From assembly GCA_046347945.1 (NCBI GenBank), contig JAXMFB010000010.1, positions 81,112-145,111 of the forward strand: 64,000 nt of DNA. Direction: 5' to 3'. The position numbers and the translations under genes were made by a program. Source of the stretch: Zeimonas sp046347945. Lineage in GTDB: Bacteria; Pseudomonadota; Gammaproteobacteria; Burkholderiales; Burkholderiaceae_E. The notes beneath the pieces are model-generated. The model was not told where the DNA came from. It saw only the letters and a list, made by a program, of their open reading frames with translations, and searched no databases. Positions 42,860 to 51,076 of this stretch are shown here, piece after piece. Numbering within the stretch: the stretch's first letter is position 1; every line of letters begins with the position of its first letter.

Positions 42860-45238
42860 ATGCGCATCGACGTGATCGGCGGCGGGGCCGCGGGACTCTA
42901 CTCGGCGATTCTCCTGAAGAAGTCGTTTCCGACGGCGGACATCCAGGTCGTCGAGCGCAACCGGCCCGACGACACCTTCGGCTTCGGTATCGTGCTCTCG
43001 GACGAGACGCTGGGCAACCTCCGCGACGCCGACGAGCCGACGCACCGCGAGATCGCCGCCAACTTCGCCTACTGGGACGACATCTACGTCCAGTACAAGG
43101 GGCAGGTGCTGAAGTCCTCGGGACACGGCTTCTCCGGCATCCGGCGGCTCACGCTGCTGCAGATCCTGCAGCGGCGCGCCGACGAACTCGGCATCGAGGT
43201 GCGCTACGAGACCGAGGACCCCGGCGTCCACTCGCATCTGGGCGCCGACCTGGTGGTCGCAGCCGACGGCATCAACAGCGCGGTGCGCGAGGGCTGGAAG
43301 GACCACTTCGCGCCCAGCGTCGACCTGCGCACCAACCGCTTCGTGTGGCTCGGCGCGAAGATGGATCTGCCCGGCTTCTACTACAGCTTTCGCGAGGGGG
43401 TGGGCGGCATCTGGAACATGCATGCCTACCAGTACACGCCCGGCGAGAGCACGATCGTCATCGAGACCACCGACGAGGCGTTCCTGGCCTCGGGCCTCGG
43501 CATCCAGGACGAGGCGGCGACGGTGAAGCTGGTCGAGAAAATCTTCGCCGACGACCTGAACGGCGCGCGCGTGCTCGCCAACCGGTCGTTCTGGCGCCAG
43601 TTCCCGACGATCACCTGCCGCACCTGGCGCCACCGCGATGGCGAGACGCCGTTCGTGCTGCTGGGCGACGCTGCGCACACGGCGCACTTCACGATCGGCT
43701 CGGGCACCAAGCTGGCACTCGAGGATGCGATCGCGCTGAACAAGGCGATGGTCGAGCACGTGCGCGCGGGCGCCGGCACGGCACGGGCGGCGCAGGTCGA
43801 CACGGCGCTGGCGGCCTACGAGGAGGCGCGCCGCGACGAGGTCGGGCGCATCCAGCACTCGGCCAACGTCTCGCTGGTCTGGTTCGAGAACGTGCGTCGC
43901 TTCTGGCACATGGCGCCCACGCAATTCCACGTGTCGCTGCTCACGCGCAGCAAGCAGATCACCTACGAGAACCTGCGGCTGCGCGACGCCGGGGTGGTCG
44001 AAGAGGCCACCGAGTGGTGGAACCGCGACCAGGCGAAGCGGCTCGGCATCGCCACGGCCGGCCGGCCCGCCTGGATCGACGCGCCGCCGATGTTCGCGCC
44101 GTTCCGGTTGCGCGAGATGTGGGTCCCGAACCGGGTGGCCGTGTCGCCGATGGCGCAGTACTCGGCGGTCGACGGCGTGCCCGGCGACTGGCACCTGGTG
44201 CACTACGGCTCGCGCGCGCTCGGCGGCGCCGGACTGGTCTTCGTCGAGATGACCTGCGTGTCGCCGGAGGGCCGCATCACCCCGGGGTGCACCGGGCTGT
44301 GGAACGACGAGCAGGCGCAGGCGTTCGCGCGGATCGTCGACTTCGTCCACGCGAACACGCAGGCGAAGATCTGCATGCAGATCGGCCACGCCGGCCGCAA
44401 GGGATCGACGCAGGTCGGCTGGGAGCAGGCGGACTGGCCGATCGACGAGTCGAGCGGCGAGCGCAACTGGCCGCTGCTGTCGCCGTCGCCGCTGCCGTAT
44501 CGCGACGGCGTCAACCAGGTCCCGCGCGAAATGACCCGCGAGGACATGGACGAGGTGATCGAGCAGTTCTGCCGGTCGGCGATCCTCGCCGACCGCGCCG
44601 GGTTCGACATGCTCGAACTGCACATGGCGCACGGCTACCTGCTGGCGAGCTTCCTGTCGCCGATCACCAACCGCCGCCGCGACGGCTGGGGCGGGTCGCT
44701 CGCCAACCGGCTGCGCTTCCCGCTCGAGGTGTTCGAGGCCGTGCGCGCCGTGTGGCCGCGCGCCAGGCCGATGAGCGTGCGCGTCTCGGCCACCGACTGG
44801 ATTCCCGGCGGCACGACCGGCGCCGACAGCGTAGAGGTGGCCCGCGCGATGAAGGCCGCAGGTTGCGACCTGATCGACGTCTCGACCGGCCAGACCGACC
44901 CGGCCTCGAAGCCGGTGTACGGCCGCATGTACCAGGCGAGCTTCTCCGAGCAGGTGCGCCTGGAGGCGGGCATCGCGACGATGGCGGTCGGGGCGATCAC
45001 GTCCGCGGACCAGGTCAACACGCTGCTGATCTCCGGGCGCGCCGACCTCGTCGCGCTGGCCAGGCCGCATCTCGCCGATCCGTACTTCACGCTGCACGCG
45101 GCGGCCGAGTACGACTTCCGCGGCATCGGCTGGCCGGTCCAGTACCATGCCGGCGCCACGCAGCTGCACACGACGGTGCGGCGCGCCAGGGAGGAGGCCG
45201 CCCGCAAGACGCAGATGCTCGCCGAACGCGGGCATTGA
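42860..45238 (+). CDS. Bifunctional 2-aminobenzoyl-CoA (or salicylyl-CoA) monooxygenase/reductase
   Basis: A 792-residue fusion of two flavoenzymes. Residues 1-~395 form a class A FAD monooxygenase with GGGAAGLYSAILLKK, DLVVAADGINSAVR and LLGDAAHTAHFTIGSGTKLALEDA. Residues ~410-780 form an Old Yellow Enzyme-like FMN reductase with NRVAVSPMAQYSAVDG, QIGHAGRKGS, DMLELHMAHGYLLASFLSP and RADLVALARPHLADP. This architecture is that of 2-aminobenzoyl-CoA monooxygenase/reductase, which hydroxylates and dearomatises the ring, and of salicylyl-CoA 5-hydroxylase homologues. Divergence from kynBUA, which yields anthranilate, favours 2-aminobenzoyl-CoA as substrate. The required 2-aminobenzoate-CoA ligase is not adjacent. 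Confidence 0.88.
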   Translation: MRIDVIGGGAAGLYSAILLKKSFPTADIQVVERNRPDDTFGFGIVLSDETLGNLRDADEPTHREIAANFAYWDDIYVQYKGQVLKSSGHGFSGIRRLTLLQILQRRADELGIEVRYETEDPGVHSHLGADLVVAADGINSAVREGWKDHFAPSVDLRTNRFVWLGAKMDLPGFYYSFREGVGGIWNMHAYQYTPGESTIVIETTDEAFLASGLGIQDEAATVKLVEKIFADDLNGARVLANRSFWRQFPTITCRTWRHRDGETPFVLLGDAAHTAHFTIGSGTKLALEDAIALNKAMVEHVRAGAGTARAAQVDTALAAYEEARRDEVGRIQHSANVSLVWFENVRRFWHMAPTQFHVSLLTRSKQITYENLRLRDAGVVEEATEWWNRDQAKRLGIATAGRPAWIDAPPMFAPFRLREMWVPNRVAVSPMAQYSAVDGVPGDWHLVHYGSRALGGAGLVFVEMTCVSPEGRITPGCTGLWNDEQAQAFARIVDFVHANTQAKICMQIGHAGRKGSTQVGWEQADWPIDESSGERNWPLLSPSPLPYRDGVNQVPREMTREDMDEVIEQFCRSAILADRAGFDMLELHMAHGYLLASFLSPITNRRRDGWGGSLANRLRFPLEVFEAVRAVWPRARPMSVRVSATDWIPGGTTGADSVEVARAMKAAGCDLIDVSTGQTDPASKPVYGRMYQASFSEQVRLEAGIATMAVGAITSADQVNTLLISGRADLVALARPHLADPYFTLHAAAEYDFRGIGWPVQYHAGATQLHTTVRRAREEAARKTQMLAERGH

Positions 45239-45272
45239 GCGGGGGCGGGCGCGCAGCACGTACACTTCGCGG

Positions 45273-45716
45273 ATGTTCGCGGCCTTCGACGACCTGATCG
45301 AGCGGCGCATCGACGAAGCGCGCCGGCACGGCGCCTTCGACGACCTGCCGGGCAGCGGGCGGCCGCTCGAGCTCGACGACGACCGGCTCGTTCCCGAGGA
45401 AGTGCGCGTGGCCTGGCGCATCCTGAAGAATGCCGGCTTCGTGCCGCCCGAGGTCGAGGCGCTGCGCGACATCGACGCACTGCTCGGCCGCGCGCTCGAC
45501 GACGGGCAGGCGTCGGGCGCGCCGCCGCGCGCCGGCCCGCATGGGGCCGAAGGCCGCGACGATGGCGATGGCGCCGGCGATGGCGCGGACGACGGGCGCC
45601 GCGCCCGCCGCCTGGTCGCGCTGGCGACCGCGCTCGAGCAACGCGGCGCCCGGCTGACCAGCGGTGCGGCGCTCGAGTACCGGCGCGCGTTCCTCGACAA
45701 GCTCGCGCGCGGCTGA
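45273..45716 (+). CDS. DnaJ-related DUF1992 family protein
   Basis: A 147-residue protein with the DUF1992/DNAJC28 conserved motif at the N-terminus: FDDLIERRIDEARRHGAFDDLPGSGRPLELDDD followed by VPEEVRVAWRILKNAGFVPPEVE. The remainder is a charged, Gly/Asp-rich linker (residues ~85-110) and a short helix ending YRRAFLDKLARG. Bacterial homologues are annotated as DnaJ family proteins but lack a J domain, and the role is unknown. It starts 34 bp after the monooxygenase gene and is followed by msrA; cotranscription is possible. Confidence 0.8.
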   Translation: MFAAFDDLIERRIDEARRHGAFDDLPGSGRPLELDDDRLVPEEVRVAWRILKNAGFVPPEVEALRDIDALLGRALDDGQASGAPPRAGPHGAEGRDDGDGAGDGADDGRRARRLVALATALEQRGARLTSGAALEYRRAFLDKLARG

Positions 45717-45743
45717 GCGCGGCGAACCTCCGGAGGCGTCGCA

Positions 45744-46277
45744 ATGGACAGGCAGGTGGCGGTGCTCGCAGGCGGGTGCTTCTGGTGCCTCGAGGCGGTG
45801 TTCCTCGAGGTGAAGGGCGTGCTGTCGGTCGAGTCGGGCTATTGCGGCGGCACGCTGCCGGACCCGACCTACGAGGAAGTCTGCGGCGGCCGCACCGGCC
45901 ACGCCGAGGCGGTGCGCATCGAGTTCGACGCCGGGCGCCTCGCCTACCGCGAGCTGCTCGGCATTTTCTTCGGCATCCACGATCCGACCACGCTCGACCG
46001 CCAGGGCCACGACGTCGGCTCGCAGTACCGCTCGGCGATCTTCGTCGTCGACGACGCGCAACGCGGCGAGGCGACCGCGATGATCGAACGGCTCGAGCGC
46101 GAGTCGGTCTTCGACGCGTCGATCGTCACGCGGGTGGAGCCGCTCGGGCACTGGTACCCGGCCGAGCCCTGTCACCAGCGTTACTTCGAGCGCAATCCGC
46201 ACCAGGGCTACTGCCGGGCGGTCGTGGCGCCGAAGGTGGCGAAGTTCCGGCAGCGGTTCGCGGCACTGCGAGGCTGA
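45744..46277 (+). CDS. msrA: Peptide-methionine (S)-S-oxide reductase
   Basis: A 177-residue cytosolic repair enzyme reducing the S-epimer of methionine sulfoxide. The catalytic GGCFWCLE motif supplies Cys12 (nucleophile) and Cys15. SGYCGGTLPDPTYEEVCGGRTGHAEAV and HDPTTLDRQGHDVGSQYRSAIF are near-invariant substrate-binding blocks, and HQRYFERNPHQGYC near the C-terminus supplies a further Cys as recycling candidate. CCTCCGGAGG precedes the ATG. No MsrB domain is attached. Confidence 0.95.
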   Translation: MDRQVAVLAGGCFWCLEAVFLEVKGVLSVESGYCGGTLPDPTYEEVCGGRTGHAEAVRIEFDAGRLAYRELLGIFFGIHDPTTLDRQGHDVGSQYRSAIFVVDDAQRGEATAMIERLERESVFDASIVTRVEPLGHWYPAEPCHQRYFERNPHQGYCRAVVAPKVAKFRQRFAALRG

Positions 46278-46349
46278 ACCGGGCGCGAACCCTGCGCAAC
46301 GGCGCGGGGCTCGGTTAGACTCGACGGGTCATCGTCGAGGGGGAACACC

Positions 46350-46952
46350 ATGCGTCGAATCATCCAGGTCGTGGGCGCGATCGCGCTGGCGCTCGGGCTG
46401 TCGGGATGTGGCTACAACCAGATCCAGTCCGCCGACGAGGCGACCAAGTCTGCCTGGTCCGAAGTGATCAACCAGTACCAGCGGCGTGCCGACCTCATTC
46501 CGAACCTGGTCAACACGGTGAAGGGCTTCGCCGACCAGGAGCGCGACGTGCTCACCGCGGTCACCGAGGCGCGCTCGCGCGTCGGCCAGGTCAAGGTCGA
46601 CCCGACCAATCCCGAGTCGCTCAGGCAGTTCGAGCAGGCGCAGGCCGGCCTGGGCAGCGCGCTGTCGCGCCTGCTGGTGGTCACCGAGAACTATCCGCAG
46701 TTGAAGTCGGACGCCAACTTCCGCGACCTGCAGGCCCAGCTCGAGGGCACCGAGAACCGCATCGCGGTCGCGCGCAAGCGCTACATCGACTCGGTGCAGC
46801 AGTACAACGTGCTGGTGCGGCAGTTCCCGGTGAACCTGACCGCGATGGTGTTCGGCTATGCGGCCAAGCCGCAGTTCACGGTCGAGAACGAGGCGGCGAT
46901 CGCCAGGCCACCGGCGGTGAACTTCGACCGGCCGGCAAGCGCCCCGAAATGA
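46350..46952 (+). CDS. lemA: LemA family lipoprotein
   Basis: A 200-residue protein with a lipoprotein signal (AIALALGLSGCGYN; lipidated Cys20) and the LemA helical domain: SAWSEVINQYQRRADLIPNLVNTVKGFADQERDVLTAVTEAR and LLVVTENYPQLKSDANFRDLQAQLEGTENRIAVARKRY. It should sit on the membrane with most of its mass outside the cytoplasm. Function is not established; LemA genes are typically followed by TPM-domain genes, as here, and the set is linked to envelope stress or quality control. Confidence 0.92.
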   Translation: MRRIIQVVGAIALALGLSGCGYNQIQSADEATKSAWSEVINQYQRRADLIPNLVNTVKGFADQERDVLTAVTEARSRVGQVKVDPTNPESLRQFEQAQAGLGSALSRLLVVTENYPQLKSDANFRDLQAQLEGTENRIAVARKRYIDSVQQYNVLVRQFPVNLTAMVFGYAAKPQFTVENEAAIARPPAVNFDRPASAPK

Positions 46953-47018
46953 GTGCCCGCGGGCGGCTGCGCCCTCGCCGCGGGGGCCCGCAGGGCACGG
47001 CGTCGTGAGCCTGGCGTC

Positions 47019-47927
47019 GTGAACGCGCCGCTTCGCGTCGCGACCGCGCTGCTGCTGTGGCTCGGCCTGGCGCTGGCCGGCGTCGCCCAGACGCTGCAGC
47101 CGGTGCCGCCGCTCACCGGAAGGGTGGTTGACCTCACCGGTACGCTGGCCCCGGCGCAGAAGCAGGCGCTCGAGGGCCAGCTCGAGGCGATCGAGCGGCG
47201 CAAGGGTTCGCAGGTGGCGATCCTGGTCGTCGCCACCACGCAGCCCGAGGCGATCGAGCAGTTCAGCATCCGCGTCGTCGAGTCCTGGAAGCTCGGCCGC
47301 GGCGAGGTCGACGGCAAGCGCGTCGACGACGGGGTGCTGTTGCTGGTCGCCAAGGACGATCGCAAGGTGCGCATCGAGGTCGGCTACGGGCTGGAGGGCG
47401 CGATTCCCGACGCGTACGCGCGCCGTATCATCGCCGAGACGATCGCTCCGCATTTCCGGCAGGGCGATTTCGCAGGGGGGCTGCAGGCGGCGGTGGCCGA
47501 CATCGGCCGGCTGATCGAAGGCGAGGCGTTGCCGCCGGCGTGGTCGGAACCGGCCGGGCAGGGCAACGGAGGTGCCGACAACTGGTTGGCCATCGTGCTC
47601 GCCGTGTTCGTCGTCGCCGTGGTGATCCGGCAGGTGCTGGGCCGCGTGCTCGGCTCGACCGTGGGCGGCACCCTGGGCGGCGCGACGGCCTGGGTGCTCG
47701 GGGCGCCGCTGCTGCTCGCGGGCATCGGCGGCTTCCTGTTGTTCCTGATGCTGCTGTCGATGACCGGGGGGGCGATGGGGCAGGTCGGCCGCCACACGTG
47801 GCGCTCGGGGCCGGGAGGATTTCCGGGCGGCTTCGGTGGTGGAGGAGGCGGCTTCGGCGGCGGGGGCGGCGGCTTCCGGGGCGGCGGGGGCGGCTTCGGC
47901 GGCGGTGGCGCTTCGGGAGGCTGGTGA
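47019..47927 (+). CDS. TPM-domain membrane protein (YgcG-like)
   Basis: A 302-residue protein with an N-terminal signal peptide (ATALLLWLGLALAGVAQ), an extracytoplasmic TPM domain at ~35-170 (VDLTGTLAPAQKQALEGQLEAIERRKGSQVAILVV, KVRIEVGYGLEGAIPDAYARRII), two hydrophobic helices at ~188-206 and ~225-250, and a Gly/Phe-rich tail of G-rich repeats (~262-302). The start is taken as GTG 47019, where the signal peptide begins. It follows lemA after 66 bp and overlaps the next TPM gene by one base. The glycine tail is common in this family and may be flexible or aggregation-prone. Confidence 0.88.
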   Translation: MNAPLRVATALLLWLGLALAGVAQTLQPVPPLTGRVVDLTGTLAPAQKQALEGQLEAIERRKGSQVAILVVATTQPEAIEQFSIRVVESWKLGRGEVDGKRVDDGVLLLVAKDDRKVRIEVGYGLEGAIPDAYARRIIAETIAPHFRQGDFAGGLQAAVADIGRLIEGEALPPAWSEPAGQGNGGADNWLAIVLAVFVVAVVIRQVLGRVLGSTVGGTLGGATAWVLGAPLLLAGIGGFLLFLMLLSMTGGAMGQVGRHTWRSGPGGFPGGFGGGGGGFGGGGGGFRGGGGGFGGGGASGGW

Positions 47928-48433
47928 TGACCGGCGGCAAGCTCGTGCGCACGTTCTCGCACCTCGTCACCGACGCCCGCTCGGTGCGGCGGGCCTTCGA
48001 CGACGCGCTGCTCACGCGCATCGAGGAAGCGATCGCGCGCAGTGAACGCGCGCATTCGGCCGAAGTGCGTATCGCGATCGAGGCATCGCTGCCGCTGCGC
48101 GACCTCTGGCGAGGGCGCACGCCGCGCGAGCGCGCCCTCGAAGTGTTCGGCGCGCTCGGCGTCTGGGACACCGCCGCCAACAATGGCGTGCTGCTCTACG
48201 TGCTCTGGGCCGATCGCGCGGTGGAGATCGTCGCCGACCGCGCGGCCGCGGCCGCGATCGCGCCAGTCCGCTGGCGCGAGGTCTGCGACGCGCTGGTCGC
48301 CGCCTATCGCAGCCGCGACTTCGAGCGAGGCACCGTCGCCGCCATCGAGCGCATCGGCGAGTTGCTGATCGATGCGTTCCCGGCGGCCTCGCGCGACGCG
48401 AACGAGCTCCCGAACCGGCCTGCGATCCTCTAG
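47927..48433 (+). CDS. TPM-domain protein, cytoplasmic type
   Basis: A 168-residue single TPM domain without signal peptide. RIEEAIARSERAHSAEVRIAIEASLP and NGVLLYVLWADRAVEIVADRAA carry the domain's core, followed by a helix and the C-terminal GTVAAIERIGELLIDAFP. Its ATG overlaps the preceding stop (TGATG), so the lemA-TPM-TPM trio forms one operon. A predicted exported TPM protein and a cytosolic one made from one message suggests partners on the two sides of the membrane; this is inferred. Confidence 0.85.
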   Translation: MTGGKLVRTFSHLVTDARSVRRAFDDALLTRIEEAIARSERAHSAEVRIAIEASLPLRDLWRGRTPRERALEVFGALGVWDTAANNGVLLYVLWADRAVEIVADRAAAAAIAPVRWREVCDALVAAYRSRDFERGTVAAIERIGELLIDAFPAASRDANELPNRPAIL

Positions 48434-48458
48434 CCCGCGTCACTGCAGGCGGTGCTGG

Positions 48459-49910
48459 CTACGCCATCGGATCGGGGCGGGCGGCGACCCGCGCGGCGAG
48501 CAACGCCTCGACGCGCTCGGCGACGTCGAGAAGTGCTTCGTCGCGACCGTAGTGCCCGACCAGCTGCAGCCCGACGGGCAGCAGGGGCTCTCCCGGCGCT
48601 TCACGCGCGAATCCGGCCGGCAGCGTCAGCGCGGGGTGGCCGCTGACCGTGATCCAGTAGCAGCTCGCGACCCAGTCGATGTAGGTGGCGAGCGGCTTTC
48701 CGTCGATCTGCGTCGGGTACGCGATCTCGTGCGGAAACGGCAGCAGCTGCGTCGTCGGCAGCAGCCAGGCGTCGAAGCCGCGCAGGAACGTCGCCACGCG
48801 CGCGAAGATTTCCGACCTCGCGCGCGCCGCGTCGGCGATCCGCCCGGCCGCGTGCTGCAGTCCCTGCTCGATGTTCCAGGCCACGGTGTCCTTCATCCGG
48901 GCCCGGTGCTCGTGGTACAGGCCGGCGAAGTTCTCGACGAAGTACTGGGCGCGCAGGACCTGGAAGCACTCGTCGGCGCCGCCGAAATCGGGCCAGCGCT
49001 CGACGAGCTCGATGCCCTGGCCGCGTAGGGCTTCGAGCGCGCGGCCGATCGCGTCGCGGACGGGCGCCGAGACCGCCATCGCGCCCCCGCAGTCGATCGA
49101 CCACGCGAACCGCAGCGGACGCGCGGCGCTCGCGCGCCGCACCGCCGCTTCGGCGTCCCAGCGCGCCAGCCACTCGGGCAGCGGCCGGCGAGCCGCCGGC
49201 TCGCGAATCGCGCGCTCGATGCAGCGAAGGTCGGCGACGCGTGTCGCCATCGCGCCGACCTGGTTCAGCGTGCCGAAGGCGTCGGCGCCGCTGCCCAGGG
49301 CGGGGTCGCTCCGGGACGACGGTCGCAGGCCGACCACGCCACAGAAGCTCGCCGGATTGCGCAGGCTCGCCGCCAGGTCGGAGCCGTCGGCGACGATTGT
49401 CATCCCGCAGGCCAGCGCGGCCGCGCCGCCGCCCGACGAGCCGCCGACGGTGCGCGACAGGTCGTACGGATTGCGGGTCGTGCCGAGCACCGGATTGAAG
49501 GTCTGCGCACCGGCCGCGAACTCCGGCGTGTTCGATTTCGCGACCAGGATCGCGTCGGCGTCGAGCAGGCGCTGCACGACCGGGTCGTTGGCATCGGGAA
49601 CGTGATCGGCGAAGATCGGCGAGCCGAAGGTCGTGCGCACGCCGGCCGTGCGGTGCATGTCCTTCGCGCAGTACGGCAGTCCGACAAGGGGGCCCACCGG
49701 TTCGCCGCGCGCGATCGTTCGCTGCAGGCGCTCGGCGCAGTCGAGCACCTGCTTGCGCGCGACCCGGGTCGGCAGCGCGTTCACGGCGGCGTCGTGCGCG
49801 TCGACTCTCGCCAGGCAGGCGTCGACGACGTCGCGCGGCGAGCGCGTCCCGTTCTGGAACGACGCGAGCAGTTCGACGATCGGCGGATGGGGCGGGAACG
49901 TGGTCGGCAT
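48459..49910 (-). CDS. Amidase signature family hydrolase
   Basis: A 483-residue cytosolic amidase. The Ser-cisSer-Lys triad is visible: Lys83 in LPYCAKDMHRTAG, Ser158/159 in RTVGGSSGGGAAALACGM and the nucleophile Ser182 in ADGSDLAASLRNPASFCGVVGLRPS. The two residues before the nucleophile are Ala-Ala where most relatives have Gly-Gly or similar. The C-terminus has the usual SGHPALTLPAGF and PVGLQLVGHYGRDEALLDVAE. The substrate cannot be read from sequence. Start at 49910 is chosen because upstream codons are unrelated to the family. Divergent from the DUF2237 gene. Confidence 0.9.
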   Translation of the reverse strand: MPTTFPPHPPIVELLASFQNGTRSPRDVVDACLARVDAHDAAVNALPTRVARKQVLDCAERLQRTIARGEPVGPLVGLPYCAKDMHRTAGVRTTFGSPIFADHVPDANDPVVQRLLDADAILVAKSNTPEFAAGAQTFNPVLGTTRNPYDLSRTVGGSSGGGAAALACGMTIVADGSDLAASLRNPASFCGVVGLRPSSRSDPALGSGADAFGTLNQVGAMATRVADLRCIERAIREPAARRPLPEWLARWDAEAAVRRASAARPLRFAWSIDCGGAMAVSAPVRDAIGRALEALRGQGIELVERWPDFGGADECFQVLRAQYFVENFAGLYHEHRARMKDTVAWNIEQGLQHAAGRIADAARARSEIFARVATFLRGFDAWLLPTTQLLPFPHEIAYPTQIDGKPLATYIDWVASCYWITVSGHPALTLPAGFAREAPGEPLLPVGLQLVGHYGRDEALLDVAERVEALLAARVAARPDPMA

Positions 49911-49968
49911 CGCAGCAGCAGCGATGGTATAAGAGACGACCGATTCACGGCCGGACCATGGTCTTCCC

Positions 49969-50370
49969 ATGAACGACAACGAGCCCTCGAAAAACGTGCT
50001 GGGCGGCCCGCTGCAGGCCTGCTCGTTCGATCCGCTCACGGGATTCGAACGCACCGGGTGTTGCGACGCGGGTCCCGACGACTTCGGGCAGCACACCGTG
50101 TGCGCGCGCGTCACCGAGGAGTTCCTCGCGTTCTCGCTGGCGCGCGGCAACGACCTGGTCACGCCGCAACCGCAGTGGCGGTTCGCGGGCCTGAAACCGG
50201 GCGATCGCTGGTGCCTGTGCGCGTCGCGCTGGTTCGAGGCCTGGCAGGCGGGTGTCGCGCCGCCGGTGGTGCTCGAGGCGACCCACGAGGCGGCGCTGCG
50301 CGTGGTGCCGCTCGAGGCGCTGCGCAGTTGCGCCTGGAAGGCACGGAAGACCGGGCCCGCCGAGCGATAA
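49969..50370 (+). CDS. DUF2237 family protein
   Basis: A 133-residue protein of the COG3651/DUF2237 family, recognised from NVLGGPLQACSFDPLTGFERTGCCDAGPDDFGQHTVCARVTEEFLAFSLARGNDL and the C-terminal HEAALRVVPLEALRSCAWK. Several conserved Cys (CSFDPLTG, GCC, HTVCA) suggest a metal or redox site. The function is unknown. It starts 58 bp from the divergent amidase gene and ends eight bases before the metallo-hydrolase gene, so the latter is probably cotranscribed. Confidence 0.88.
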   Translation: MNDNEPSKNVLGGPLQACSFDPLTGFERTGCCDAGPDDFGQHTVCARVTEEFLAFSLARGNDLVTPQPQWRFAGLKPGDRWCLCASRWFEAWQAGVAPPVVLEATHEAALRVVPLEALRSCAWKARKTGPAER

Positions 50371-50377
50371 TGCGCCG

Positions 50378-51076
50378 ATGAAGCTCCTGATCGTTCCCGT
50401 CACGCCCTTCATGCAGAACTGCTCGGTGCTCGTGTGCGAGCGCACGGGCAAGGCGGTCGCGATCGATCCCGGCGGCGACCTCGATCGCGTCGAGGCGGCC
50501 CTGCGCAGCGAGGGCGCGACCCTCGAGAAGGTGTTCCTCACGCACGGCCACATCGACCACTGCGGGCAGGCCGGCCAGTTCGCGCAGCGCCACCGGGTGC
50601 CGATCGAGGGGCCGCAGCGCGAGGACCGGTTCTGGATCGAGCAACTCCCCAGCCAGGGAAAGATGTTCGGGTTTCCTCACCTGGCCGCGTTCGAGCCCGA
50701 TCGCTGGCTCGAAGACGGCGACACGGTGACGTTCGGCGAGCAGTCGCTCGAGGTGCGGCACTGCCCGGGCCACACGCCGGGCCACGTGATCTTCTTTCAC
50801 GCGCCGAGCCGGCTGGCGATCGTCGGCGATGTGCTGTTCCAGGGTTCGATCGGCCGCACCGACTTTCCGCGCGGCGACCACGCGACGCTGATCGCGTCGA
50901 TCACCGGCAAGCTGTGGCCGCTCGGCGACGACGTGGCCTTCGTGCCGGGGCACGGCCCGATGTCGACTTTCGGCGACGAGCGCGCGAGCAATCCGTTCGT
51001 CGGCGACGCCGCGCTCGGGCGCGGAGCGCTCAGCGCCCGCCGCCCCCGGAATCCTTCAGCGTCACCACGCGGTTGA
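50378..51076 (+). CDS. MBL-fold hydrolase (YcbL/glyoxalase II-like)
   Basis: A 232-residue metallo-beta-lactamase-fold enzyme with the motif THGHIDHCGQAG, a second metal site in CPGHTPGHVIFFH, GDVLFQGSIGRTDFPRGDH and the final His in FVPGHGPMSTFGDER. These fit the small YcbL type related to glyoxalase II thioesterases. The usual end of the family comes soon after RASNPFVG. Here ~20 further residues run into the convergent glnS gene, overlapping it by 47 bp, so the C-terminus appears extended by loss of an earlier stop. Confidence 0.88.
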   Translation: MKLLIVPVTPFMQNCSVLVCERTGKAVAIDPGGDLDRVEAALRSEGATLEKVFLTHGHIDHCGQAGQFAQRHRVPIEGPQREDRFWIEQLPSQGKMFGFPHLAAFEPDRWLEDGDTVTFGEQSLEVRHCPGHTPGHVIFFHAPSRLAIVGDVLFQGSIGRTDFPRGDHATLIASITGKLWPLGDDVAFVPGHGPMSTFGDERASNPFVGDAALGRGALSARRPRNPSASPRG

